From a virus: DNA of 64,000 bases. The notes beneath the pieces are model-generated. The model worked only from the letters and a program-made list of their open reading frames with translations. It had not been told where the DNA came from and made no database searches. The stretch is taken from IMG/VR virus record IMGVR_UViG_3300032236_001304, positions 1 to 64,000 of that record; one strand, written 5' to 3'. Below, piece after piece: positions 6,072 to 14,307 of this stretch. Both the position numbers and the translations under genes were made by a program. Numbering within the stretch: position 1 is the stretch's first letter; the number at the start of each line of letters is the position of its first letter.

Positions 6072-8411
6072 ATGGGTAGATTTGAAATTAAATTGGTTAA
6101 AAGATTAGACCCTCGTCCTAGAGTTAATATGTTTTTTACGGATGAGTTAGTAGAGTTATACGATACCTTATCATTTCAATCTGATAGTTACAATGTACGA
6201 AAATTTTTAGTTAGTAGAGAATACAATGGTAAATTAATTATACCCACCATACCTCCTGAAGTTTCTCCCTTAGTTATCTTTACTTATAATGGAAAAGGAA
6301 TACATGAGTGGTTAGTAGTAGAAGACTTAAATAAATTCAGTTCTATTACAATATTCATATTATCTACCGAAATGTATCCATTCACTTATGCTTCGAGTGA
6401 GGATGAAACTAAATATGAAAAGTGGTTTAAATCAAATAATATAAGAGTATTTTCATATTCACTACACAATAAAGATTTGTGGTATGATTATAGTTTATGG
6501 GAATTATCTTTTGATTGGCAATTAAAAACCTTAGTTAAGTTACATAAAGAGGATGAGGATAAAAAATTTAAATCAGCTAGTAAACGTATTGGTATTCACA
6601 TACATAGAAGAAATACTACACGAGATACAATTGTAAAAGGATGTATTTATCATAATGGTATAGATGATACATTACTAATAACTTTAAAAAATATTGGTGA
6701 ATTAGATATTACAGAGGATGATAGGTCTATAATAAATGAGTATTTAGATTTATATGATTTGCATACCGAAATGAAAATGCCGAAAAACATTGATAAATTT
6801 TATGAAGAATTATTTAGATTAACCCAATGTTCTCAATCAGAAATTGTAATGGAAACTTGGTTAGAAAATTGTGATCCATTATATGAAAAGTTTACAGAAA
6901 AAACTTTAAGATTATTAGTTGCCGGTAAACCCTTTATGTTTTCTGACCCGTATTCATATAGATTATGGAAAGATTATGGATTAGAAACTTACGATGAATT
7001 GTATGGTAAAGAATTAACTGATATATACAATACGTTCAGTTGTAGTGATAAAAAACTTAGACCCTATTTGTATGATTTAATTTATAGAATAAAACAATTA
7101 GCCGATTTACCTGAAGTAGAATGGAAATCTATATACACAAAAAGTTTAGAAAGGGCAGAACGTAATAGAATAAAACACAATACTATAATACCTATTTGGA
7201 AAAACATAGATAAATTAATAAATGATAGTCCACCCGTTAAACCAAATAAAAGAATATACACAACATATAATGAACAGGATAATATTTTTTCTACATCTTT
7301 ATTTGAACAAAATAAATATGAAGTAGTATACTTACAAAATTATTCAGTTAATGATGTAAATAACATATTAGATAGAGTTGATGATGGTGATATTTTTATT
7401 TTATTTGTAAATGAATTGTTTAATAAATTTAAAGGAAAAATAAATACTGCAAAAAATATAATTATAATAGCGGCAAATATGCAAGAGGTAATAGATTCAA
7501 ATGTTAAAAGAGATATTATTACTATGTATAATACAGAAAATTGTAAAGTTTATTTTTTAAATACTATTTTACAATCTTATTTTTCAGAATACGAATTATC
7601 ATTTCAATCCGGTGTTTCTACTTTTTCAAATTTATTTGGTGATATAAATTATATTGATAAAGATAGAACACAAAAATATAATTTTTTTAATCGTTCTATG
7701 AACATTAGAAGATTAAAAGTTTACGAGTTGTTAAAAAGAAATGGTTATGTTCCTGATACAGCCTATACATCGTTTGGTATGATATTATTATTATCAACGG
7801 CAAAAAGTGATATAAAATGTGCAAAAGATTATTTAGAATTAAGAAACGGAAATTTAGAGAAATATAAAGAATTGGGATTAGAAATAGATGTTGATTATAT
7901 TGATTCATTTGTAGATGAGTTTTCTTTATTAGACTACGATAGAGAATATATTAGAACTAACTTTAATGGTCCAGAATTAAGTCAATATCAATTTATAAAT
8001 AATTTAGCAAGTGAGTGTTATGCTGGATTTGCCATAGAAAGTAGTGAAGATACGTTTAGAAATCAACCAATTAAAGTTTCAGAAAAAACAATAAGATTTT
8101 GGTTTTATAGACAAATTTTCTTAACATTGCAAGAAAGAGGATTAACCTCAGAATTAAATAAAAATGGTATAGAAACATTTGAAGATGTATTTGGATTGAA
8201 TAAAAATTGGGATGAAACGGAAAACGAATTAGAAAGAATACATTTATTTGTAAAAGCAATATTATGGTTTAATTCATTATCATTAGATGAAATTAAAAAA
8301 ATATATAATACTCCACATATAAAATTAAGATTACAAAAAAATTATCAGTTTGTAGTTGGTGCATTTAATAAAGATAATCTATCATTGGAAATATTAAATA
8401 AAATAAGTTAA
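6072..8411 (+). CDS. Glycosyltransferase-like protein with two tandem family units (779 aa)
   Basis: The product appears to contain two units of the T/SEK glycosyltransferase-like family. The first (about 1-395) has FTEKTLRLLVAGKPF near residues 272-286, then GLETYDELYG, very close to the protein at 3867. The second (about 396-779) has VSEKTIRFWFYRQIF near 668-682, then GIETFEDVFG, and earlier a FFNRSMNIRRLKVYELL segment typical of this family in other phages. The second unit has lost the GxP of the first motif and may be structural or have changed specificity. The 96-base gap upstream is C-rich (CCCCACCCC region) and shows no clear promoter. Enzyme activity is inferred only. Confidence 0.5.
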   Translation: MGRFEIKLVKRLDPRPRVNMFFTDELVELYDTLSFQSDSYNVRKFLVSREYNGKLIIPTIPPEVSPLVIFTYNGKGIHEWLVVEDLNKFSSITIFILSTEMYPFTYASSEDETKYEKWFKSNNIRVFSYSLHNKDLWYDYSLWELSFDWQLKTLVKLHKEDEDKKFKSASKRIGIHIHRRNTTRDTIVKGCIYHNGIDDTLLITLKNIGELDITEDDRSIINEYLDLYDLHTEMKMPKNIDKFYEELFRLTQCSQSEIVMETWLENCDPLYEKFTEKTLRLLVAGKPFMFSDPYSYRLWKDYGLETYDELYGKELTDIYNTFSCSDKKLRPYLYDLIYRIKQLADLPEVEWKSIYTKSLERAERNRIKHNTIIPIWKNIDKLINDSPPVKPNKRIYTTYNEQDNIFSTSLFEQNKYEVVYLQNYSVNDVNNILDRVDDGDIFILFVNELFNKFKGKINTAKNIIIIAANMQEVIDSNVKRDIITMYNTENCKVYFLNTILQSYFSEYELSFQSGVSTFSNLFGDINYIDKDRTQKYNFFNRSMNIRRLKVYELLKRNGYVPDTAYTSFGMILLLSTAKSDIKCAKDYLELRNGNLEKYKELGLEIDVDYIDSFVDEFSLLDYDREYIRTNFNGPELSQYQFINNLASECYAGFAIESSEDTFRNQPIKVSEKTIRFWFYRQIFLTLQERGLTSELNKNGIETFEDVFGLNKNWDETENELERIHLFVKAILWFNSLSLDEIKKIYNTPHIKLRLQKNYQFVVGAFNKDNLSLEILNKIS

Positions 8412-8414
8412 TAA

Positions 8415-8446
8415 TTTGGTTAGTTCAGTTTATTGTTGTATATTAG
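8415..8446 (+). promoter_or_regulatory. Host-type promoter before the gene at 8462
   Basis: TTTG at 8415-8418, 20 bases, then TATATTAG at 8439-8446. Apart from one base in the -7 box this is the full Bacteroidetes consensus, and the block is nearly the same as that at 5199-5228. Confidence 0.65.
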
Positions 8447-8461
8447 AGTATAAGATATAGT

Positions 8462-8716
8462 ATGGCACATTTAATACCCGGTTCACAACTTATACCCATT
8501 CCACCTAAACCCATCTTTGTAATGCGGTTACACAATTCTATGGATGATATGACCTATAATAGAACAAGAGAGGATATACATAAGTCCGAATTAGTAAAGG
8601 AATACCACGTCATTGTAATTAGAAGTGATAAAGATAAAGATGAGTTTGAGATGTATAATGCAGATAAGATAGAAAGACAAGATTGGAATAAAATAGTTAA
8701 TCAAATATTAAAATAA
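8462..8716 (+). CDS. Protein of unknown function (84 aa)
   Basis: The 84-residue product starts with a Pro/Ile-rich segment (LIPGSQLIPIPPKPIF) and continues with mixed-charge helical and strand stretches. No family is recognised. It follows a host-type promoter and is separated from the next gene by a single base, so the two genes are probably translated together. Confidence 0.55.
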   Translation: MAHLIPGSQLIPIPPKPIFVMRLHNSMDDMTYNRTREDIHKSELVKEYHVIVIRSDKDKDEFEMYNADKIERQDWNKIVNQILK

Positions 8717-8717
8717 A

Positions 8718-8945
8718 ATGAGCGAACAAACACAACAACCACAAGAAGAAACACAAGTACAAGAACCACAATTAGAAATCCAACCAGTTAATTGGTATGA
8801 GTTTGATTGGGATAACAAAATTAAAACAATAGATGATATTAAAGTTATCTTTAAGAGTTTGAAAATGACAGTTAGTGATAAGGCAGAAGAATTTGATGTA
8901 TTAAAACAATATATCAAAGATGAAGTAGCTTACCAAACTAATTAG
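8718..8945 (+). CDS. Acidic, Gln-rich small protein of unknown function (75 aa)
   Basis: The 75-residue product starts MSEQTQQPQEETQVQEPQLE, a low-complexity Gln/Glu-rich segment, followed by a short folded-looking domain with EFDWDNKIKTIDDIKVIFKSL. No family is recognised. It is co-transcribed with the gene at 8462. Confidence 0.55.
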   Translation: MSEQTQQPQEETQVQEPQLEIQPVNWYEFDWDNKIKTIDDIKVIFKSLKMTVSDKAEEFDVLKQYIKDEVAYQTN

Positions 8946-8956
8946 TAAGTTTCCAT

Positions 8957-8965
8957 ATATTTATT
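8957..8965 (+). promoter_or_regulatory. Candidate late promoter element (one mismatch)
   Basis: ATATTTATT differs at one base from the ATATTTATA motif found before many virion genes. It ends 18 bases before the ATG at 8984. Confidence 0.45.
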
Positions 8966-8983
8966 CCTAAAAGGAGTAACATT

Positions 8984-9112
8984 ATGGCAAAAGCTAAATC
9001 AGCGGGTTCGAACAACAAGGTTTCATTCGGAAAAAGAAAAACAGGTTCCGCACAGAAATCTTACAACAAACACAGTCCAAAGCCAAAAACTTATCGTGGA
9101 CAAGGAAGATAG
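8984..9112 (+). CDS. Small basic protein (42 aa)
   Basis: The 42-codon frame encodes a Lys/Arg/Ser/Gly-rich peptide (it starts MAKAKSAGSNNKVSFGKRK and ends KTYRGQGR). AAAGGAG at 8970-8976, 7 bases before the ATG, is one of the very few good Shine-Dalgarno-like sites in the window. A small, highly basic, low-complexity phage protein could be a nucleic-acid-binding or virion-internal protein; no family is recognised. The next gene starts 2 bases after the stop. Confidence 0.6.
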   Translation: MAKAKSAGSNNKVSFGKRKTGSAQKSYNKHSPKPKTYRGQGR

Positions 9113-9114
9113 AA

Positions 9115-9858
9115 ATGTTTAGTAGAGAAGTAACAAATGATTATGGTTCTTATAGTAGAGAAAATGATACTACCATTTTATTTAAAGGAGTATTTGACAA
9201 AAACTTTATAGAACTAAAGACAGTTGACCCTAATACGGAAACTTACAAAGTATTCAATTGTCCTTCTCAATCTATTAATTTCGCAGTAAAGTTGGGGAGT
9301 AATACATATATTCCCCAACATTTATTTGATAGATTAGTAACAGCATATAAAGAAAATAATCCATACTATACCGTAAACGATTTACTTACAATAGAAATGG
9401 ATTTATCTAAAACAATTGCATACATAGAAGGAAAGTATGGTGCAAAGGTAGAAACAAATACAATTACATATGTAGGTTCAACGACATCATTTACATCATC
9501 CGCAGCTAGTGGATCACCATCAGTTACCGGTTCTACTACAAATGTTAATGCAACTACAAAAACAGGTGTAAGTAGTAAGTTAGGTTTAGCAGGAGTTACA
9601 TCATTATCGTTTCAATTTTACAATGATAACATTTCCACCTCTTTAAATGAAGAAGCTATTATACAACATATATTATTTTTATTTGATGAAACAAATGTAA
9701 GAATTAGTGGAAAATATACTAATACTCAGTATCAAAGGAACGATGATTCACAAAGTGTTATATTAGAAAATCTACCGGCATCAACCGATGTAGTTAAGCC
9801 AGTTACAACAAGGGTTACTAATTTAGATGATTATCTAAGAGATGTACAACGAACTTAA
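9115..9858 (+). CDS. Protein of unknown function, possible virion protein (247 aa)
   Basis: The 247-residue product has an N-terminal folded part (about 1-120), a Ser/Thr/Gly/Ala-rich linker (about 121-155, SSAASGSPSVTGSTTN) and a C-terminal part with FQFYNDNISTSLNEE and a terminal LDDYLRDVQRT. Low-complexity Ser/Thr linkers of this kind are common in phage structural proteins, and a late-promoter-like motif lies upstream of its operon. No specific homologue is recognised. Confidence 0.5.
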   Translation: MFSREVTNDYGSYSRENDTTILFKGVFDKNFIELKTVDPNTETYKVFNCPSQSINFAVKLGSNTYIPQHLFDRLVTAYKENNPYYTVNDLLTIEMDLSKTIAYIEGKYGAKVETNTITYVGSTTSFTSSAASGSPSVTGSTTNVNATTKTGVSSKLGLAGVTSLSFQFYNDNISTSLNEEAIIQHILFLFDETNVRISGKYTNTQYQRNDDSQSVILENLPASTDVVKPVTTRVTNLDDYLRDVQRT

Positions 9859-9866
9859 TATTTATA
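9858..9866 (+). promoter_or_regulatory. Candidate late promoter element
   Basis: An exact ATATTTATA begins at the last base of the preceding stop codon and ends 4 bases before the ATG at 9871. With that spacing the transcript would have little or no leader. Confidence 0.5.
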
Positions 9867-9870
9867 TTAT

Positions 9871-10281
9871 ATGGACATCAATAAGTTATTAAAAATTACA
9901 AATATGTACGCTAAAACTAATTGGAGAAAATATTTTGATGAAGGTGCCTCTCCGGCGGTTCATCAATATCTAACTGAAAATGGTGACAGATTATACCCTT
10001 GGATTCTAAAAATTATACAACAAGCAGTTGAAGATAATTTAGAAGAAGTGGCATTGATTAAGTTCACCGATTCTAAAATGTTTGCTACTATCGATAAGAG
10101 TGAGTATAAGGACCTCCTAAATAAAATGATGGAATACTTTATAGAAAAAGAGCAATACGAACAATGTGGAGCTATAAGGGATTTAATTGTATCTATCGAT
10201 AATCCACCTCAACCTAAACCTAAAAGGAAATATACAAAAAGAAAAAAAGTTACAGATGATTATACAAACACAAATATTTGA
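9871..10281 (+). CDS. Protein of unknown function with UvrB/C-like helix (136 aa)
   Basis: The product is mostly helical. Residues about 104-115 (EQYEQCGAIRDLI) resemble the UVR helix found in UvrB, UvrC and McsA (E-x-C-A-x-x-x-R-D), but one short match does not establish function. The C-terminus is Pro/Lys-rich (PPQPKPKRKYTKRKK). The stop overlaps the start region of the first oxygenase gene by 26 bases, which ties it to that operon. Confidence 0.5.
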   Translation: MDINKLLKITNMYAKTNWRKYFDEGASPAVHQYLTENGDRLYPWILKIIQQAVEDNLEEVALIKFTDSKMFATIDKSEYKDLLNKMMEYFIEKEQYEQCGAIRDLIVSIDNPPQPKPKRKYTKRKKVTDDYTNTNI

Positions 10282-10918
10282 TAATATACTTTCTGTTGAA
10301 GAACAAGATATTTTATTAGAGTTTATGGAATCCGATTATAAAAATTGGACATTTTTACCATATATTTCTTTGGATGAAAAAGATGCTAAGATTGCAATTG
10401 ATGAAGGAATACTAAAGCAATTCCCAGCATATACATTTGATATTACAAAATCAAATTCATTAAAATATGAAAATATATTTAATATTTTGAAAAAAATAGA
10501 ATCAAATGTATGTAAAAATATAGGGGTTAAATTTCAACAAAATTATAGATATAAACTAAATTGTCAACCACCAATAGATAATTATACGATTGATGAATTA
10601 TATAAAAATATTCATTATGATAGACAAACTCAACATATGGTAATACTCTATTATGTTAACGACAGTGATGGCGATACTTTACTTTTTAAAAATAAAAGAG
10701 GACATGATGCACCTGCAAATAATAAAACAAAAAAAGAATGTCAGGATGGTATATTTGACAACGTAGAAATAATACAATCAATTACACCAAAGAAAGGTAG
10801 GGCAGTGATATTTGATGGAACATCATTGCATACGGCAGGTTGGTCTAATACGCAAAATAGATACGCGGTAAATCTAAATATAATATTAGAAAATAATAAA
10901 AAAACAAATTTAATATAA
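10256..10918 (+). CDS. 2-oxoglutarate/Fe(II) oxygenase 1 (220 aa)
   Basis: The ATG at 10256 (MIIQTQIFDNILSVEEQ) is preferred over the in-frame upstream ATG at 10187, which lies well inside the preceding gene. The Fe(II) ligands of the prolyl-4-hydroxylase-type fold are visible as H120-x-D122 (HYD) and H192 (SLHTAG), followed by a 2-oxoglutarate-binding Arg in NRYAVN near residue 202. The family hydroxylates amino-acid, nucleotide or small-molecule substrates using O2 and 2-oxoglutarate. This is the first of four consecutive oxygenase genes. It ends in NNKKTNLI, part of a shared C-terminal tail. The substrate is unknown. Confidence 0.8.
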   Translation: MIIQTQIFDNILSVEEQDILLEFMESDYKNWTFLPYISLDEKDAKIAIDEGILKQFPAYTFDITKSNSLKYENIFNILKKIESNVCKNIGVKFQQNYRYKLNCQPPIDNYTIDELYKNIHYDRQTQHMVILYYVNDSDGDTLLFKNKRGHDAPANNKTKKECQDGIFDNVEIIQSITPKKGRAVIFDGTSLHTAGWSNTQNRYAVNLNIILENNKKTNLI

Positions 10919-10922
10919 AATT

Positions 10923-11459
10923 ATGACAACATATATACCGAATCTTTTAACAAAAGAAGAATGTGAACATTTAGTAAAAGAATTTGACAATGAAAAAAAT
11001 AAATATCCAAACGGAGATGATACAAGTGACTTAACAGGTAATTCACTTGGATATTCAAGTAAAAATAATGAATTTAACAAATATTTAAATAAATTAAAAC
11101 CAAAAATATTGGAATTTTATCCTGAAAATACTGACTTGGCCAATGTCAACACATATGTTAGAGAGTATTTGAATAATTCAAAATTGGGTAGACATATAGA
11201 TAGAATGGATATTGGTGCAACGCTTTCATTATGTTTGGAATTTAATATAAAAAATGAATGGCCATTGTGTGCTGAAATAGAGGGAGAGGCAAAATGTTTT
11301 AATTTAAATGTTGGAGATGGATTATTAATGACAACCGCATATAAAACACCACATTGGAGAGATACAATGTTTTGTGATGAAAATGAAAGAGTAGTTCAAC
11401 TTTTTATACATTGGAAAGAAACCGAATATGTAACTAAAAAAATAAAAACAATACTATAA
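10923..11459 (+). CDS. 2-oxoglutarate/Fe(II) oxygenase 2 (178 aa)
   Basis: Fe(II) ligands are H91-x-D93 (HID) and H144 (PHWRD), with R156 (ERVVQLF) as the likely 2-oxoglutarate ligand. The start TYIPNLLTKEECEHLV is typical of P4H-like phage oxygenases and is close to that of oxygenase 4 (IPNFLTKEECNKIL). It begins 4 bases after oxygenase 1 and ends one base before oxygenase 3. The C-terminal tail is KKIKTIL. Confidence 0.82.
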   Translation: MTTYIPNLLTKEECEHLVKEFDNEKNKYPNGDDTSDLTGNSLGYSSKNNEFNKYLNKLKPKILEFYPENTDLANVNTYVREYLNNSKLGRHIDRMDIGATLSLCLEFNIKNEWPLCAEIEGEAKCFNLNVGDGLLMTTAYKTPHWRDTMFCDENERVVQLFIHWKETEYVTKKIKTIL

Positions 11460-11460
11460 A

Positions 11461-11994
11461 ATGGTAACAAAATATGAAAATGTATTATCGGATGAGTTAT
11501 ATATTGAAGTAATCGAATATGTTAATAATATTATAAAAAATAAAAAAACAAAACTTACATCTTCTAATTTAGAATGGGATGATAAGCTTAAAGGAAATAG
11601 TGAAGCAGTTTTAAGATATGAATTTGATAATAGTGATTCATTAATTTTTAAAAAAATAAAAAAAGAACTAGAAAATAAAATTCCATATTTTATACAAAGA
11701 ATGGTTTTACATTTGTGGCCTAATTTAAGTTATATAACTTGGCACGATGATAGTCAATCTACTGCCGCATTAACTTTATATTTGAATAAAAATTGGGATG
11801 ATAATTGGGGTGGTTATTTAATGTACAAAGAAGATAATGAAATAAAGGCAATTAAACCGGAAAAGAATTTAGCAGTTTTACAAGAAAATAAAGTTGGACA
11901 TTGTGTAACAACAATTAATATGGGAGCAGATACTAGGATATCATTACAATTTTTTTTAAAGCAAAATTTAAAAAAAATAAAAACATTACTTTAA
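11461..11994 (+). CDS. 2-oxoglutarate/Fe(II) oxygenase 3 (177 aa)
   Basis: The Fe(II) triad reads H95-x-D97 (WHDD) and H147 (VGHCV), with R159 (TRISLQFF) as probable 2-oxoglutarate ligand. The strand TAALTLYLNKNWDDNWGG after the HxD is characteristic of the P4H/PiuC-like group, where WGGxL follows. Sequence outside the core differs strongly from oxygenases 1 and 2, so this is not a recent duplication. The C-terminus is KKIKTLL, nearly identical to that of oxygenase 2. Confidence 0.82.
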   Translation: MVTKYENVLSDELYIEVIEYVNNIIKNKKTKLTSSNLEWDDKLKGNSEAVLRYEFDNSDSLIFKKIKKELENKIPYFIQRMVLHLWPNLSYITWHDDSQSTAALTLYLNKNWDDNWGGYLMYKEDNEIKAIKPEKNLAVLQENKVGHCVTTINMGADTRISLQFFLKQNLKKIKTLL

Positions 11995-12021
11995 TCTATT
12001 TAAATTAATAAAAAATATAAT

Positions 12022-12600
12022 ATGGCATTTACACATATAGAAATACCAAATTTTTTAACAAAAGAAGAATGTAATAAAATATTAGATTTTTCTTTAAATA
12101 ATTTAGAATTAAAACCAGGAGTAACTGGTCCAACTGGGGAATTATCAAAATATAGAAAATCAAGTATTGAATTATATCCGTATTATAATAAATTTCCATT
12201 TTTATTAGAAAAAATAAGTAAAGTAGTTGATGAATATATAAATGTAAAAGGACATGATTTAGAATATAGAAAAGAAAAATTTCAATTCACACAATATAAA
12301 GTAGGTGAATATTATAATTGGCATGGGGATAGAGAACCCGGTGGTAAAAATGATATTTTAATTTCAGGTCGTTATTGTACTATTGTTATACAATTAAATG
12401 ATGAATATAATGATGGTAATTTAGAATTGGAATTATTTAATGGAGAGCATGTAATAGTTGAAAAAGGAATAGGTAATATGGTTATATTTTTAGCTGAACT
12501 TAAACATAGAGTAGTTCCAGTAAGTTATGGTGAACGATATACCTTAGTAAATTGGATAGGTATTAAACCAAAAGAAAACTATAAAAAAACATTAATATAG
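12022..12600 (+). CDS. 2-oxoglutarate/Fe(II) oxygenase 4 (192 aa)
   Basis: The ligands are H101-x-D103 (WHGD), H162 (LKHRV) and R172 (ERYTLVNW). The surrounding FQFTQYKVGEYYNWHGD and the DGNLELEL strand are typical of PiuC/P4H-type oxygenases. It is separated from oxygenase 3 by 27 bases. The C-terminus is YKKTLI. Four different oxygenases in a row suggest sequential or alternative hydroxylations of a phage- or host-derived substrate, perhaps a sugar, nucleotide or peptide; no substrate can be read from the sequence. Confidence 0.83.
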   Translation: MAFTHIEIPNFLTKEECNKILDFSLNNLELKPGVTGPTGELSKYRKSSIELYPYYNKFPFLLEKISKVVDEYINVKGHDLEYRKEKFQFTQYKVGEYYNWHGDREPGGKNDILISGRYCTIVIQLNDEYNDGNLELELFNGEHVIVEKGIGNMVIFLAELKHRVVPVSYGERYTLVNWIGIKPKENYKKTLI

Positions 12601-12622
12601 TTTAGGTAAAATTAAAAAGTAG

Positions 12623-12631
12623 ATATTTATA
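12623..12631 (+). promoter_or_regulatory. Candidate late promoter element
   Basis: An exact ATATTTATA lies 25 bases before the ATG at 12657, in a 56-base intergenic gap with no other feature. Confidence 0.5.
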
Positions 12632-12656
12632 TTAAAATAATAAAAAGAATAATAAT

Positions 12657-14156
12657 ATGAGAACAGTATTAATAGGTTCGGATTTTATGTATGATTCCAA
12701 TGGTAATTTAAAATTATTGGAAATAAATACAAATATAACTTGGGAAGGTTTGATGAAAGTTGAAGAAACCGCTGATATATTTGATTTAACAGGTTTAGAT
12801 ACTTTTGTTAAAACTAATAATTTTAGTCAAATACACTATGTTGGTGATATTGTAGATTTAAGTAATTTATTAAAATCATATTGTGATGAAAATTCATTAT
12901 TATATTCTTTTTATCATGTAGGTGGAGATGCTTTAACCGTTCCATATATTGAAGATGCGGAAGACATATTAATAATAAGAAGTGCATATGATACAACTGC
13001 ATTAGTAGATGATACATATTGTGCTGATAAGATTAATTTTATGAATCTTATTAAAAATGAATCATTTGGTTCTCAATTTGCTGTAATTAATGATAATAAT
13101 ATTTTACAAAACAATATAACAGAAATTATTGATAATGGAATTCATCCAAATTTTATTTTAAAAGCAAGTAGCCCTCATTATGATGTTGAGGTATATCCAA
13201 AAGTATTTAAAGTAACAAACCAAACTGAATTAGATACTTTAATTGCAAATAATGTTACAAATGAGTATTTCTTAATGCCATTTTATCTTAATACAAATAA
13301 AACATATAATGGACACCTTGAAATTATAAGAAGCTATAATTTATTAGTTCCACCAAATTTAGAATCAATTCAAATTGGACAATATACTAAATTAAACGAA
13401 AATATATTATTAGATAATGTTACATATAATGAAACAACATTTGAAATTGATGCAATGTATAGAGATAGTTATGTATCAGTTCAAAAAATGTCAGCATTAC
13501 CAAAGGTATTAGATACCGATTTAATTGAAATGGCAGATGGTACATTTAAAACTCCAGCTGAATTAGTAGTAGGTGATTTATTAAAAACAATAGATATTCC
13601 AAATCCTAATAATGAAGATACAGCAAATCCTACTATGAATTATGGTATTACATATGATACATTTATTGGTGGTACAAATTATTCATCAAAACCATTATTA
13701 GCTAAAAAACAAATTAATTCATTTGTAGTAATAAATACTATTACATTTGATGATGATACTAACTGGTATGATGCTGAGTTTTCTTCGTATTTAATAAACA
13801 GAAATGATAATATACAATTTGAAACTTTGATGGAATTAAAATCTGGTGATATTATGTTATTGATAGATAGTTCATCTGAAACATTAAATATTGTTGAAAA
13901 AACAATTAAATCAACACATACAACAAAACAAATTTTTAGTGGTTGGGAATTAACTGTTGAAATTCCTCACTTATTTTTAACTAAAAATCCAGAATCCACG
14001 GTTAATGCTAATTCATATGTTCAGTATGTTGCTGTTCAACACAACGCAGCTTGTCCATATGGTGCATGTTCACCTTGTAGTAATCCATGTGCAAGTTGTC
14101 TTAAACCAAATCCATATTGTGCACCTCAAAATGTATGTGTTTCAACGCATTGTTAA
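12657..14156 (+). CDS. Large protein with ATP-grasp-like and Hint-like segments and Cys-rich tail (499 aa)
   Basis: Residues 1-29 include SDFMYDSNGNLKLLEINTN, resembling the metal-binding end of ATP-grasp ligases (D...LEIN) but placed at the N-terminus. Residues about 100-200 (IIRSAYDTTALVDDTY, DKINFMNLI, FILKASSPHYDVEVYPKVF) are also ATP-grasp-like. Residues about 282-455 resemble a Hint/intein-type fold: T287-D-L-I-E-M-A-D-G, PAELVVGDLLKT and a later LKSGDIMLL. The usual catalytic Cys at the start of Hint is absent (VLDTDLI), so self-splicing is unlikely. The last 34 residues (466-499) hold eight cysteines in Pro/Cys-rich spacing. It lies in the oxygenase cluster but lacks the shared Lys-Leu tail. 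It may be a virion or modification protein; the assignment is tentative. Confidence 0.4.
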   Translation: MRTVLIGSDFMYDSNGNLKLLEINTNITWEGLMKVEETADIFDLTGLDTFVKTNNFSQIHYVGDIVDLSNLLKSYCDENSLLYSFYHVGGDALTVPYIEDAEDILIIRSAYDTTALVDDTYCADKINFMNLIKNESFGSQFAVINDNNILQNNITEIIDNGIHPNFILKASSPHYDVEVYPKVFKVTNQTELDTLIANNVTNEYFLMPFYLNTNKTYNGHLEIIRSYNLLVPPNLESIQIGQYTKLNENILLDNVTYNETTFEIDAMYRDSYVSVQKMSALPKVLDTDLIEMADGTFKTPAELVVGDLLKTIDIPNPNNEDTANPTMNYGITYDTFIGGTNYSSKPLLAKKQINSFVVINTITFDDDTNWYDAEFSSYLINRNDNIQFETLMELKSGDIMLLIDSSSETLNIVEKTIKSTHTTKQIFSGWELTVEIPHLFLTKNPESTVNANSYVQYVAVQHNAACPYGACSPCSNPCASCLKPNPYCAPQNVCVSTHC

Positions 14157-14188
14157 TATAATAAATTAATTTAATAAAAATACAAAAT

Positions 14189-14281
14189 ATGTCAAAAATA
14201 ATAACCGATTCAGATATCAATATAATGAATACAACATTAAACCAAGTGGGTGCATTAATTATTGCGGTTCATACTTCTTAA
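14189..14281 (+). CDS. Putative 30-residue peptide
   Basis: The ATG at 14189 opens a 30-codon frame (MSKIITDSDINIMNTTLN, then QVGALIIAVHTS) ending in TAA at 14279-14281. It fills most of the gap between the Cys-rich protein and the zinc-ribbon gene. The first half is polar and acidic, the second hydrophobic. It could be a small membrane-associated or substrate peptide. Coding capacity is not proven at this length. Confidence 0.35.
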   Translation: MSKIITDSDINIMNTTLNQVGALIIAVHTS

Positions 14282-14307
14282 TAAAATAATACTAAAAATA
14301 AGTTATA

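Noticed and set aside
10187-10255. Upstream in-frame ATG for oxygenase 1
   Set aside because: It lies inside the preceding gene in another frame and adds a Lys-rich segment outside the oxygenase fold; the ATG at 10256 matches the usual family start.
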